Assembly (NCBI GenBank): GCA_003427395.1 | Contig: BFEA01000034.1 | Location: 3,188,246 to 3,238,461 of the forward strand | Origin: Chara braunii | Taxonomy: Eukaryota > Streptophyta > Charophyceae > Charales > Characeae | Direction: 5' to 3' | Length of the DNA stretch: 50,216 bases | Part shown: positions 1-10,929 of the stretch, piece by piece | How positions within the stretch are numbered: position 1 is the stretch's first letter | Layout of the letters: every line of letters begins with the position of its first letter | Made by a program: the position numbers and the translations under genes | Notes under the pieces: generated by a model | What the model saw: the letters and a program-made list of their open reading frames with translations, nothing else | Told to the model about the DNA's origin: nothing | The model's database searches: none

Positions 1-19
1 CGGATCGATCTAGACTTAG

Positions 20-235
20 GAGTTCGTGTACTCACCCGGGAGTACTCATTTCCCCTCCTAAGTCTAGTCAAATCAGTGATAGGAGAACCCCACGGAAGCC
101 TCTCATTACCTCTGCTCTTATTAGTTGTTTGAAAACGTGTACCCCACGGGAGTACCGGATTAGTCATGCTTTGATTAATCACTTGAAGATATGTAGTCCA
201 CGGGCGTACCGGATCAGCCTTGGATTTAGCTGGTG
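20..235. repeat. Diverged tandem repeat with CCCACGGG hairpins
   Basis: Three related blocks about 55-110 bases apart end in a stretch like GTACCCCACGGGAGTACCGG (near 22-46, 138-160 and 192-213). The first contains the near-palindrome GTACTCACCCGGGAGTAC. Each can fold into a short hairpin. No reading frame is associated. This style of repeat is common in LTR or UTR parts of plant retroelements, but I cannot assign a family. Confidence 0.45.
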
Positions 236-589
236 AGTCAAGAGAGAAGATGCACGGTATCTTCCTGTTTCCAATGTATGCATGTCAAAAGTTAACTAGT
301 TAGGTGGATAGCTGGGTAGTTCGCATGACGAGTATCCTTTTAGTCATTCCATGCAGGCACTTTGACGACCCCAATTGAGGCCTCCATCATAATGCCTTTG
401 TTTTTCTCAAGACCATGCAGGCTAAGTTCCTTCTCGGTTCTTTCCTGGGTTCCTTTTTCTGACTTCAGACAGATTCTCAATTCAATCATATAGTATTTTT
501 CATATTTGATGTGCTTAGTCCCGAAGAAAACTATAAACGGTATGTCACACAATTACACATGCAGACAATAGAAGGGCGTAGCCTTTTAA

Positions 590-770
590 GGGTATATGGG
601 AAAAGAATATGTGACGCGCACCTTAAGGTTCCCTGCCTCCAGAGTTTCTCCTGAACTCCGGCAGAGCTCCCGCAATTGCCCTGTTATTTGTTTGTCTGAG
701 TATCCTTTTTCATAGAATAAAAGTTCATATTCAAAGATATCATTTTTTTTAGGTAAGTGTGAAATCAAAA
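590..770. repeat. LTR-like fragment with CGGCAGAGCTCCCG motif
   Basis: The stretch around 628-675 (CTGCCTCCAGAG, then CTCCGGCAGAGCTCCCGC) resembles 28025-28075 (CTGCCTCCAGAACCTC, then GGTTCCGACAAAGCTTC) and also the unit core of the tandem array at 26190-26765. This suggests a fragment of the same type of retroelement LTR or UTR. The short minus-strand frames here show no recognisable domain, so no gene is called. Confidence 0.35.
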
Positions 771-789
771 AGGAAGTAAGGGGATTAGT

Positions 790-1110
790 TTACAGGAGAA
801 TGGGGAAGGATGGAGGAGGCAGGCACCACCACACGGTGACGATGTCTCTCCCTCTCCAATGCCCCATACTTCTCAAATCTGATCCTCGCTATTTCTTTCG
901 ATATTAATCAGTCATTCAAGGACCCACAAAATGGTGCTTAAGAAGGAAACGATCATAATACTAACTTTGGAAAAATATAGAGAAGAGAGAATCGAAGAGA
1001 CCAGGTCAAAGGAAAGGGGAGAAGAGTGGAGGAGGCAGATACCACATGGTGACAATGTTCCTTCCTTTTTAGCGTCCTGCACCTTCTTCTTCCCTGTCTT
1101 ATGATGTTCA
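790..1110. repeat. Diverged tandem duplication (about 215-base period)
   Basis: The segment near 800-860 (GGATGGAGGAGGCAGGCACC, ACGGTGACGATGT) recurs near 1018-1075 (GAGTGGAGGAGGCAGATACC, ATGGTGACAATGT). Both are followed by a pyrimidine-rich stretch. No coding signal is seen. From 1110 to 1910 I see only AT-rich sequence and short unconvincing frames. Confidence 0.5.
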
Positions 1111-1911
1111 ATATCAGGAATAATCCCTACTTAATATTCAGTAGAATAATAGTAACAATAATAATAGAAATAAACAATGATAATAACAATAATCATCGTA
1201 CGGAATATGATTGTGAATGTCATATAGAAACTCAAACTGCGAATCCAGCGGCTGCATGAGCTTAACCATGTATGAGTATAAAGTACAAGTGCATCGAGTG
1301 TCTATCAAATAGAGCAATACAGTAGTAATGAGCCAATGTCCAAGCCGCATGCCACACCAATACTGTATCCAGAGTCGATTTCTCTGTCCGACGCCCAGTG
1401 CCCAGCCTACTCTACCATACTATCCCATGCTACAACTGTTTTCCCTCAACAGGATCACTTTAAATCATATAGTCCCAAGTGCATGACCGCCCACACCACC
1501 GGTGACCTCTTTTCCATGTTCCGGGTATGTATATCCTTACACTCAGTCAGACCTTGATTATCCCAACTTAACACCTTACTTTTGAAGATCTCCCGCTCAT
1601 CCGTTGTACCCCCTGACGCCCAGCAGCCTGGCTATGGTCACCTACGCCCCGCTGTCCCATCTAGCGTGTAGGTGCCCAGGCACAATCTTTCGCGGCCTGG
1701 GTCAACCGTTCAGCACAGCTTGGCGAGGTTAAAGCATTTGCCCAACCAGCTGATGTGCAGCAGGAGCCTGAATACCTACATATTGAAATGTCGAATTGGG
1801 CCTGAGATGAATATTCAGGCCCGCCTTCACTTAGGGCGGCCATTTCGCTTGCCGGGCCATAGCATAGAACAACGTGATGTCTGATAGGACCAACTCAGGG
1901 CTCGTTCTTCT

Positions 1912-1912
1912 C

Positions 1913-1955
<43 letters not shown>

Positions 1956-2030
1956 ATCAATAATAATAATAATCATCATAATAATAATAGTAATAATAAT
2001 AGCAATAATAATAATAGTAATAATAATGCA
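1912..2030. repeat. (TAA)n microsatellite
   Basis: An imperfect AAT/TAA array interrupted by TAG, CAT and CAA variants. Comparable arrays lie at 2887-2938 and 4504-4692. They recur at similar places within the larger repeated blocks of this region. Confidence 0.9.
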
Positions 2031-2882
2031 AGAACTGTGAAAACTAACGAACTTCAACAATCAAACATCATCATGCATATGAGACCAAATAGTCTCGACC
2101 TAGAACCAATCACGAGAAACACCAAGTAGGAATCATGCCATACTGGTCCCATCATCACCATCAACGACGAACCAGAGTAGATATTCTATCTGGCGATTAG
2201 CGCCCAGACTACGTGTGGNAGATCCTGACTAGCCTGTACTGTGGAGCAGAAAGAAAATGTCAACAGCATTCCCGGAGCACGAGCATATGTCGACCACTGC
2301 TGCATGCTTCCAGCACCAGGTATGTCACGTACTGCACCTACAACTTCGTTTCTAACTCACCGCTGCCATTAGTACCCCCAAAAGATCACCTTGTGTCCCT
2401 ACCCAGTTACAGGCTGGTAAGACCTGCTATGTTTCCCCACTGTCTCCCTGCCTCCAGCCTGTGTTTGGTCTTTGTGTGTGCCTGGTTTCGTCCGTCTGTC
2501 TACTGTTTCGTGACCGGCCAACTACTGTATATCTATTTGTCGATCTGTGTCTTGTTTTGTCTGTAGATCTGTGTGATGTCTCTCTCATTCTGTTCGTTTG
2601 TGAATTTATATGTATCTTGTATGTTCATCATACCCGACCACCTGTTTGCTTTTCTGCGGCTGACTGTTTGCAACTCTGTGTTTTTCTGCCTGCTGACTTT
2701 GTCCATGTATGTCTGTTTTGTTGGTCTGTTTGTTCGTGTATCTCATCTCCTCACACACACACACACGTACACTCCCACTGGCGAGATGGTGAGTTCTCAT
2801 CCACTAGTCAAGCGAGCCCAGGCCGATCGTCTGTCTGTATTCTGCCTCACAAAACTTCTTCGTATGGCGTGGTCCTCTAGGT

Positions 2883-2886
<4 letters not shown>

Positions 2887-2938
<52 letters not shown>
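2887..2938. repeat. (TAA)n microsatellite
   Basis: A nearly uninterrupted AAT array of about 17 units. Confidence 0.95.
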
Positions 2939-3190
2939 TGCGAGGAACATAAATATGGACAAAGCATAGAAATACAAATTGCAAATTCATACTGAAGTCC
3001 AAGTAGTAAAAGCCAGAATAGATAGCATACGAAACCGAGTAACCATCCAAATGAGATTGATACAGCGGAATCATGGGTCAATGTCCATGCTCAATCGGGC
3101 AACAGCAACGACATAACCCAGTGTAGCTTTCTCTCTCCTGAATAGCACCTGGCGCCCTATCTACACTACAACCTAATCTATAACTTCAGC

Positions 3191-3739
3191 ATGGAAGCAA
3201 CCAGACAACTTGACGATCATCGAGTGATGACGTCAATCACCAACGCTGACCTCCTCTTCCACCCACACTCTCCCTGGATAACCCACAACTTCCTTTACCT
3301 CCGAAGAACCACCTTCGCCCTTCACCTCTACTGCGTCTGCCAGCAGCCCGGCTATGGCCGCCAACTCTCAGACTACATGGGGCAGATCCTATCTATCCTA
3401 CATTACAATGTCGCTGGGACCGTCAACAACTCCCCGAAGTACGAACAGGTCTTAGCCAACGCCATTCGCCACGAGTATCAAGTAAGTGCCCTCTCATCAC
3501 TCACAATTTATTGTCCTCCGTACATAGCTGCCACTGGTACCCAAGAACTACCCTGTGCCACTACCCAACTACAGACAGGCAAGCCTGGCTATGGTTGCCT
3601 GCTATGTGATGTTTCGTCAATCCGACTGTGTCCGTCGGATCTTTCGGACCAACTGCTCGCTTGTGTAAATGTCTCCGCCCGTCCTTCTGTATCATGTACG
3701 GCAACTGGTGTCTGTAAAAGTGAGTCTGTGTCTGTTTGA
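3191..3739 (+). CDS. Unrecognised 182-codon open frame (doubtful gene)
   Basis: This is the longest frame in the first 7 kb that is not low complexity. I recognise no domain, signal peptide or membrane segment. Residues about 1-98 (3191-3484) have mixed composition. At 3481-3487 the sequence AAGTAAGTG could be a splice donor, after which the frame becomes Cys/Ser/Thr-rich and simple. Part of it (3379-3484) overlaps a dispersed repeat with relatives near 2215 and 4117 that are not open in the same frame. It is therefore probably repeat DNA that happens to be open, or at best one exon of a decayed gene. Confidence 0.15.
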   Translation: MEATRQLDDHRVMTSITNADLLFHPHSPWITHNFLYLRRTTFALHLYCVCQQPGYGRQLSDYMGQILSILHYNVAGTVNNSPKYEQVLANAIRHEYQVSALSSLTIYCPPYIAATGTQELPCATTQLQTGKPGYGCLLCDVSSIRLCPSDLSDQLLACVNVSARPSVSCTATGVCKSESVSV

Positions 3740-4259
3740 TTGCGTCGTATCTGTTTGTTCGAGCCTCCCTTTAGTGTGCTCTAGTCAGTAGGTCTCTCTG
3801 TGTTTCATTCTTGTTTGCTTGCCTGTTCCTGTTTGTCTATCGTTGTCTGTCTGCTCTTTGACTGTATATTGAACTATGGTAACACACACACACAATGTGG
3901 GCACACACACACACACCGTCACGGATCAATAGATCATACTAAGTCCTACACTAGAGACCAGATAGTCGTGACCTCGAACCCACTACAGAATTGCATCACG
4001 AGCTCCACTACGTAAGAGCCCAGTAGAAGCTCACAGCGACAATGTCGGGATTAGTCACATCATCATCAACAAAGAGCCAATGTCGACATCCTGTGCTTGC
4101 GCTCATCATACAAGTGGCAGATCCTACTTGGCCTATCTACAAGCCGCAAGATGACGTCAACTGCATTCCCGAAGTACGTGCATGTGGCGACCAATGTCGC
4201 ATGCTTCCGACACCAGGTATGACTCTCGTACCACTCACATCCTCGCTCCCCCACTTACG

Positions 4260-4380
4260 AATGTCTCATTCACCCAAGAACCACCATTCGCCTCTTCTCC
4301 TTTCCCCTTCTTCTCCCCTCTTCTTCTTCTTCTCCTTCTTCCTTTGCTTCTTCTTCTTCTCTCTTGCTTGTTATCCCTCA
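4260..4380. repeat. Pyrimidine-rich CTT/TTC tract
   Basis: An almost pure C/T run with TTC and TCC units. It gives long meaningless frames on both strands. Confidence 0.8.
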
Positions 4381-4499
4381 CTCTACGTTTTCCGGTCTCG
4401 TGATGCTCGTACTTTCCAAACAGCAGCTTGTACGAAGAAAACACCGATCTTGATGGTAGGAAAATAAATGAATAAAAATATAATAAGAAAAGAAAGGAA

Positions 4500-4503
<4 letters not shown>

Positions 4504-4547
<44 letters not shown>

Positions 4548-4598
4548 TTTTATTAATAATAATATTGATATGACCATGATAATAACAAAGAAAACAGA

Positions 4599-4662
<64 letters not shown>

Positions 4663-4692
4663 TAATAATAACAATATTAATAATAACAATAA
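4504..4692. repeat. (TAA)n microsatellite, longest in the window
   Basis: AAT arrays separated by short interruptions at about 4547-4600. The poly-Tyr and poly-Leu frames across it are artefacts of the repeat. Confidence 0.95.
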
Positions 4693-5373
4693 CAATATTA
4701 ATAAGAATATGGAGGTAACGGATGTATACGGCTCCTTTTCCGGATCGATACATTCAACAAGGGTAGGGGGGGTTGCATCGCGTTCGGGTTGATCGCTCGA
4801 CTGCTGTAATCGCTACTAGCTGCGTATAGGCAAGTGTTTCTCAATCTCTCTCTCTCTCACCCTCTCTTTCATGTGCACACACACACCATTGATAGGATGA
4901 GAAAAAAAAAAAAAAAAAAACGGAATGAATCTTTCGCCGAAACGTGGAAATGTACATTGCTACTTCTCGATTTGCTTGGTCCCATCTTCCTTTCGATCTT
5001 TCCTTCCCCCTTCACGTGATCTTTTTCTCCTGCCACGCCATCTTTCTCGTTACTTCCCTCTTCTCCCCCGCGATCTACTTTACTACCTTCTTCTCCCTTT
5101 CTCCTCCTCTCCTCCTTCTCCTTCTTCTTCTTCTTCCTTCCTCTTCCTCTCCTTCTCCTTTCCTCTCCTTCTCATGTTCTCCCCTCTCCCTCACACACAT
5201 TCCTTTCTCCTGTCTCCTCCCTTCGTTACCCCGTTCTCACCACTTTCCGCCGATTGTTTGTGACCACCAACTTGAAGGGCTTCTCAAACTACTCGCTATC
5301 GAGTTGTGATCAAGGGGCACAGGTACTTGGCCGTAATCACGACGTGGTGCACTTCAGAATGATAAATAAATGT

Positions 5374-5394
5374 ATATATATATATATATATATA
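5374..5394. repeat. (TA)n microsatellite
   Basis: A short perfect TA run followed by AT-rich sequence. Confidence 0.85.
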
Positions 5395-5841
5395 ATAAAA
5401 AATTACAATAAAAACTGTAAAAAAAGAACATCAATAGTATAAATCAATGCATACAAGCTATCTTTCCGGTCCGATACAATCATGTCGAGAGTGCGCTGTT
5501 CTGGGAAATGGGTGTCCCACAATGGCGGGAATGGCCATCGACCAACAGGTAAGCATCCCTCAACCTCTCTCTCGCTCTCTCTCTCTCTCACACACACACA
5601 CACCATCAATAGGATGAGCAAAAACGGAATGAATCTTCCGCTGAATCGCGGAAGTATACACTGTCACTTTTTGATTCGCTCATTCTGTCGATCTAAGTAT
5701 CGTGTGGCGTGCGGCGAGGTATGGGTGGGAGACTTCACGCTCTCACCCTCTCGTTTCGCCTTGGCGATATCTCCAGCGCAGCAGGTACATAGTAACCCAA
5801 TCTTGTATCGCTCATCTTTTCCTTTTCTCATCCCTCTCGTC

Positions 5842-5844
<3 letters not shown>

Positions 5845-5908
<64 letters not shown>
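5845..5908. repeat. (TC)n microsatellite
   Basis: An uninterrupted CT array of roughly 30 units. The Ser/Leu and Arg/Glu frames across it are artefacts. Confidence 0.95.
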
Positions 5909-5910
<2 letters not shown>

Positions 5911-6794
5911 ACAACCTGTTGTTCTCCATAAAGGCGCAGACCAGAACAAGAACAAACCTTCAATACAATGTTCAAGATAGTGTAGCGGAAGACTTAGACG
6001 CCAATGATCCGAATGATTAACATCGCCGTGCAGGAAGAAAGTGCCATGTCAGACATGCACAGACGAAGAGGAAGGATTAGACGAGAGGGGGGGGGGAGAG
6101 ATGGGAATGCCGTCATCATCAAGCCTTTGTCACTTATCCCAAACAAACACTCGTTGCCGTGTCTGAAGTCCAAGAGTCGAGTCTGGATCTGGTGTCGTCA
6201 TGCTCTGTCTCTTTTCTTTCGTAGTCTGTAGGTGCAGTGAAGTCAGATGTCACGAGGGGGGAGAAGGAGATGGTGGATTGAGAAGAGGAAGAAGAAGAAC
6301 TCTCTCTCTCCCTCACTGTGTGTATTCGCCCAACCTTTCTCTCTCTCTCTCGCACTAATCATCCAGAAGATAACACTCCACCAACAGACAGCCGACCTTA
6401 AGGACATGCATCACTCTGTATCCGCAACGTGCACACACACACATACCCACACAGAGGGGTAGATCGGAGACAGGGAATCCTACGCATGGGTTGCTGAAGT
6501 CCTACGAAACAGTCTGGGACAGTCGTGCTTTTGCTTAGTGGAGTGGTGTGTAGTGAATATGACAACACACACATACACACACACACACGCACACTCTATC
6601 GATAGGATGAGCAAAAACGAAATGAATCTTCCGCTGAAACGTGGAAATATACACTCACACTTTTTGATTTGCTTACTCTGTCGATCCAAGTACCGTGCGG
6701 CGATGTGCGGTGTTGGAGAGTTAGTTGTCGGCCAAGGTTGAAGACTTATCGTCACCCTCCTCTCTCTTTCTCTCTCTCTCTCACACACACACAC

Positions 6795-7640
6795 ATACAC
6801 ATATACAGATGTATGTTTCCGTATTGTAGTTGTAGATTCATCCGATTCTGCTCGTCCTATAGATGAAAGTAGCCAAGTCGTCTGTCGCACACTTAGTACA
6901 CGCGCATACACACACACACTCACGTACACACACACGCATATATATATTTATATATACACACACACACTCGTATGTATACATCCGTAGTAATAGTGGTAGT
7001 AGTAATAGTAGTAGTTTTAGTCACCCAAGATCGTGAGACTTACCTTTCTTCTATTCTTTTTCTGTGTCGTTGCCGTAATCGTCTTCGTCGTAGTTGTTGA
7101 TGTCGGCGTCGTCGTCGGATTTACGTTCGTCGTTCCGCAGGTAAGCGTTTTCAGCCACCTCGCTTCTCTCCTCCTCCTTCTTCCTTCGCTTCTACCTCCC
7201 CGACTCTGGATGCTCGGGAAGCGTTGTGGCAGGCGCGGATGCAGAAGCAATGTCGCAACACGCCGCAGCCTCTCTCTCGAAACCTACGGGATGAGACAAA
7301 CACCTTTGTCTTCGCTGCCCGCAAGCGACTTTTCACGACCAGGTAGGCGCTTACTCTCTTTCTCTCTCTTTTCTCCTCCTATTCTTCTTGTTCCTCTCCT
7401 CCTTCTTCTCCTCCCTCGCGAATCTTCCGTTCTCCGGCTTAATCGCGATACCTCCCTTTGGCTCCGGTTGCTTTTCTTCTCCCTTTCCCCCTCTTACTCC
7501 CTTCTCTTCCCTCTCTGTTCCTCTAGTATCGGGTCCGTGCGATGTCGCGTCGTGGTCAGCCAGGTCCTTCGCGGTGTCGACTATCTGAAATGGCTTTGAT
7601 TTCAGGGGTAGATTCACTTAGTGAATCTAGTAGTAACAAA
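6795..7640. other. No gene seen; low-complexity DNA
   Basis: Holds (CA)n and (TA)n runs at 6782-6970, GTAGTAATA repeats near 6985-7015, GTCGTC-rich sequence at 7060-7140 and pyrimidine-rich stretches to 7540. A frame of 188 codons starting at 7033 consists mainly of Val, Leu, Ser and Pro from these simple repeats. I do not believe it is a gene. Confidence 0.6.
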
Positions 7641-7689
7641 TCTAGAAGAGAGAGAGAAAAAAAGAAAAAGAAAAAAGAAAACTACTAAC

Positions 7690-7775
7690 TTCTAAATAAC
7701 TCGTTGTGTCCACTGTCCCACGGCCTCGTCTAACCATTCCTAATCTAGAGGTTGCGGGTTCGAGTTCTGCCTGTC
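7690..7775 (+). repeat. tRNA-like (SINE-like) head, plus strand
   Basis: A box-A-like TAACTCGTTGTG lies at 7698-7709. A clear box B, GGTTCGAGTTC, lies at 7757-7767 within GCGGGTTCGAGTTCTGCC. The spacing of about 50 bases fits an internal RNA polymerase III promoter. The arms do not form a clean cloverleaf, so this is a tRNA-derived SINE head or a tRNA pseudogene, not a working tRNA. Confidence 0.45.
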
Positions 7776-7825
7776 CGAGGGCAGGTAAAAAAAGATAGGC
7801 TCCGCCCCCTGTAGCTAGCAGGAGG

Positions 7826-7895
7826 CAGGCCGAATTCGATCCCAAGATCCTCTACATATCAGTCAGCGCCTGTACCTACTGGGCTAGCTTGTAGT
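7826..7895 (-). repeat. tRNA-like (SINE-like) head, minus strand
   Basis: Read on the minus strand, TAGCCCAGTAGGTA (7886-7873) is very close to the tRNA D-arm box A. GGATCGAATTC (7842-7832) is close to box B. They are about 30 bases apart, a normal tRNA spacing. It faces the plus-strand head at 7690-7775 across about 50 bases. No full cloverleaf is seen, so SINE is more likely than tRNA. Confidence 0.5.
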
Positions 7896-8539
7896 TCAGT
7901 TTTACGAAGAGCGAATTTACCCTAAGTAGAGTACAAGGCTCAATCCAATCAGTCCATAAGGCCGGCGGCCTTACCGTAAGGGAAATCCAGGCCACTGTAA
8001 GCCATCACAGCCTGTTTCAGCAGGCTAGGGTTCTTTTTTCTAGTCGCCCCGGCCATATGGCCAGGGCCTTTACTAATTTCTACCCATATTCTATCCTGCA
8101 GGGAGTGGTTTCCCGCCTTGCTCTTTCCGACATACTCAATGTTCGCGAACTCGACTCGACACGATCACTCTTTTTCAGTTGTCATCCACCTGAGAAAGAC
8201 CGTAGCCGCGTCCCGCGCGACTTTCTTCCGTTTGAACTGACCTTCCGACCTTGTGGTTGAAGTTTTTATTTACTAACCCCTTTGCAGTCTTTGCGCGCGT
8301 CGGAATGGCGCGCGCGGTTATTCTAATTTTTAATCCACTAACTCTTGTCGGCTCAGCATGCGCCGCGGTGATGCAGATGAGCATTCAAAATTCTTAACCC
8401 CCTACTCTTGTCCGCGCTTGCCGTGTTTTGGCCCTGGTGGTTACTAAGCTTTTATGACCATAACGGTTGAGGGGTTTGCCCCAGTTTATGTTTTTAGCCG
8501 TTTCCGTTCTAACAGTTGGCGTCGACATTGTGTCGACCG

Positions 8540-8592
8540 CAAGATCATGAGTGGATACCCTTGTAAGGGTATCAGCTCCGACAACGCGCTCA
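8540..8592 (+). repeat. LTR-end box with palindrome ATACCCTTGTAAGGGTAT
   Basis: The perfect-stem palindrome ATACCCTTGTAAGGGTAT is preceded by AGTGG and followed by CAGCTCCGACA. The same box stands near 10634-10667 and 31952-31989 (plus strand) and 35800-35845 (minus strand) in different flanks. I read it as the 3' end of a diverged gypsy LTR, with ACA as the terminus. The 300 bases upstream contain related AACCCCTTTGC and AACCCCCTACTC blocks. Confidence 0.45.
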
Positions 8593-8599
8593 CTCGTTT

Positions 8600-9787
8600 T
8601 CTATTAACACCTATTCTACTAATCTATCTTCCAGTCTAACTCCACTGCCCCATTCGCCTTAGTCTAAAACCCCCAAAACACTTATTTCCTCAGCCGATTT
8701 AATCAAGAATCGGCTGAGCTTTACGATAACCACTCCTTCCTCTTCACTGCCATTGTCGCTTCTTCCATTCCTCCTGCCTTCGAATGAACCCGGCGCAAAA
8801 ATGTGCCCCGATTCATCCCTTTTTTTTTTTTTACATTTCTCTGCTTTAATACTCATGCTCATTGTCTGTCTTCGCGTTGTCTGACTCCTCCGCTCTCCCC
8901 TGTCGATGGCTGTTCTCTTCTGCTTCGCGCGCACTTTCACGACTTTCGCGTCCGAATCCACCTTTCCCCCTTTCTCGTTACCTTCGCCCGCCCGTCGCTG
9001 CGCTTCTTCTACTTCTTTACATGCACCTGACGCAGTCCGACAGCCGGATTCGGCCTTTTCCCCCTCTCTACATCCGTCACTCCAAACTCCATCACTGTCT
9101 CTATCTGCCTTACCCCTGGCTTAGCGCTCGTCGCTGCCTCTGCCTTGTTCCATACAGCGCCCGTCACTGCCTCCGCCTTGACGACTTCAACACATGCGGC
9201 CCCTGCTGAGTTCAGTCACGAGGCAGCTTTAGCCCTGCCAACGGAGGTGCTGCCGCAATAGAGCCACACTCTCCCCCCTTCACTGTCTTCGGCTCCCCGC
9301 CCAGCCGCGCCAATTCCACGTTAGTTCAGGTACCGTGGGGCACTACGATTTGACATAGGCAGCAGGGTGGTTTGGCGTATAGGTCTCACCCGCCGAAGAG
9401 TGTGGGACGACTTCCCTGCCGAACTGACCGACCGAAGAGGTGGATGACACCGAGTCTGTCTGGGGCATGTCGAGCTACCAGGGCGATCCTTCATACCTTG
9501 TCCCTAGTGGATGCAGCAGGCGAGAATCTTGTGGGACCGGGGCAGAGAGGGGTCCCGTGAAACTACTGCCCGCAACCAGTATCTCGGCGGGCCTCCTCCT
9601 CACGGCAAATCAGGAACGGTGGTTGGTACGCCCGCGGTAAGCCCCCGCCAACCTCTAGCTACAGCCCCACAGGCTAACTCGGGCCGCGCTTCAATTCCCT
9701 TTCACTCCGTGGGCTAACCGCCCACCAACTCGTATGCATGCTAAACTCGCTGGCCCGTGTATCAAAACAACCAGGATAAAGGAATCT
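8600..9787. other. No gene recognised
   Basis: GC-moderate sequence with a T-run at 8819-8832 and a repeated GCCTTRCCC / CGCTCGTCGCTGCCTC theme at 9100-9180. Several overlapping short frames exist on both strands. None shows a domain or an internally consistent coding pattern. It probably belongs to the internal or LTR part of a decayed retroelement. Confidence 0.4.
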
Positions 9788-10667
9788 TGTCGGCATCTCG
9801 AATACACGGGAACCCATAGTTCAGGCATACTAGCATAGGAGGAGCGCGCTTAAGGTCCTTGTCCGCAGTGACGAAACTAAAACCCGGCGTCACGTCCAAG
9901 TCAAAAGGACGCCGGAGCATAAAAATAATAAGAACACAACAGTAAAATAATAAAAATTATTTAGAAAGGCTTAATCGTCAGAAAACAACGAACGAGTGAA
10001 AGGAAACTGTTAGCACCGCTCCGACGCCGTCGACGACAAAACCAAGGGGGGTAGTCCCGCCGGACCCTCAACCTCCTCGCTCCATCCACGCCACCGTGAT
10101 CCCTGCGTCATCGCCGCTCGGTCTCGATCCCTGAATCTCTTTAACGAAAATTTGACGCAGTAACCGCCAGCGCTAGGGCCAAGGCTAGGTCTAATATTGA
10201 TGGACACAAAAATAAGCGAGCAGTGCGCTACGCGTGGATCTACCGAAACGTTTCAAGCCCACACATCGGCCTACCAGTCGAACTCCCAACCGTTAACCTT
10301 CCGCGTCCACCGCGCGACTATACCGAACCATGTTGCCGTCGACGTCACGCCCTCTGTACGTACGCTCAAGTCACAGACAAGCGCACCAATCAAATTTTTT
10401 TTTTTTTTAATCATAGTTTAATCAGAAAATAGAAAATCTGGTCAGAGACCAACGTCGGGTTTGACAATCATCAAAAAGAAAAAGAGATCACGCTCGCATT
10501 AAATCAGCGCGCCCACACACTCTCTACTCTAGTCAACCATCCTACCAACGTAAACCACAAACACAATCGCCTCGCGCGGGATACTTAGACTTTTAAATCA
10601 AACCTATTTTTTGTCGCTTGCAAAAAAAATTAGGGTGGATACCCTTGTAAGGGTATTTGCACCGACA
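9788..10667 (+). repeat. Putative gypsy LTR (3' part well supported)
   Basis: The last 350 bases (10325-10667) match 31684-31989 in order: GTACGTACGCTCAAGTCACA, TTAATCAGAAAATA, CTCTACTCTAGTCAACCATC, then TGTCGCTTGCAAAAA and the palindrome box ending in CACCGACA. TGTCGG at 9788 would pair with the CCGACA end as the short inverted terminus of an LTR, giving about 880 bp. I see no matching 5-base target duplication, so the left boundary is a guess. A poly-T at 10387-10400 lies inside. Confidence 0.45.
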
Positions 10668-10929
10668 ATGTGGGGAAACCCAGGAGGGTTGTCTGCGGCA
10701 GAAATCGGCAGATTGATGTTATCGCAGGCCTACATAATGGTATGGCAGGTGAACATCGTGGAATAAATGCCACATTTATTAAGATAAGTGAGCTCTACTA
10801 GTGGGAATGTCTGTAAGAGATGATTATTAAGTACTGCATGTCTCCTGTACACGGTCAGGAAAATCATCTCAAACGCCAGTAGAGTCGTTGCATCATAGGC
10901 TAGAGAAAAAAATAGAAGCAATTGTCCAC

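Larger units (their letters stand above)
2084..4230. repeat. Dispersed repeat block, three diverged copies of a GGCAGATCCT segment
   Basis: A segment beginning near GGCAGATCCTNNCTNGCCTA occurs at about 2215-2330, 3379-3490 and 4117-4225. Each copy runs about 110 bases (AAYGTC, TTCCCGAAGTACG, CATGCTTCC-ACACCAG) and ends at a GTATG or GTAAGTG that looks like a splice donor. Upstream, GAGACCARATAGTC followed by GACCTNGAACC and ATCACGAG is shared by 2084-2125 and 3955-4000. Downstream come TG/TC-rich DNA, a (CA)n run and, in two cases, a (TAA)n array. This looks like a roughly 1-kb unit copied in tandem and then decayed. The exon-like reading is inference. Confidence 0.45.
4846..6790. repeat. Dispersed repeat, three copies: TC run, CA run, then GAATGAATCTTCCGC core
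   Basis: Copies at about 4846-4985, 5560-5740 and 6555-6790. Each has a (CA)n run, in the first two copies preceded by a (TC)n run, then TNGATAGGATGAGNAAAAACG, then the core GAATGAATCTTCCGC or a close variant. A TGAAACGTGGAAATATACAC-like stretch, CTTTTTGATTYGCT and TCTGTCGATCNAAGTA follow. The copy at 5607 continues into GTGGCGTGCGGCGAGG, which has a relative at 37419-37433. No frame is conserved as a whole. The core also occurs outside this repeat (see findings). Confidence 0.6.

Noticed and set aside
3965-4000. GGTTCGAGGTC on the minus strand as tRNA box B
   Set aside because: No convincing box A at the right distance, and the stretch belongs to the dispersed block repeat also seen at 2097, where the box is altered.
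4378-4753. Tyr- and Leu-rich frames over the (TAA)n array
   Set aside because: Pure translation of a microsatellite; no start context and no domain.
5482-5980. Ser/Leu- and Arg/Glu-rich frames of about 90-150 codons
   Set aside because: They translate the (TC)n run on each strand.
7033-7599. 188-codon frame rich in Val and Leu, possible membrane protein
   Set aside because: Its hydrophobicity comes from GTCGTC and CTTCTT repeats; no conserved segment.
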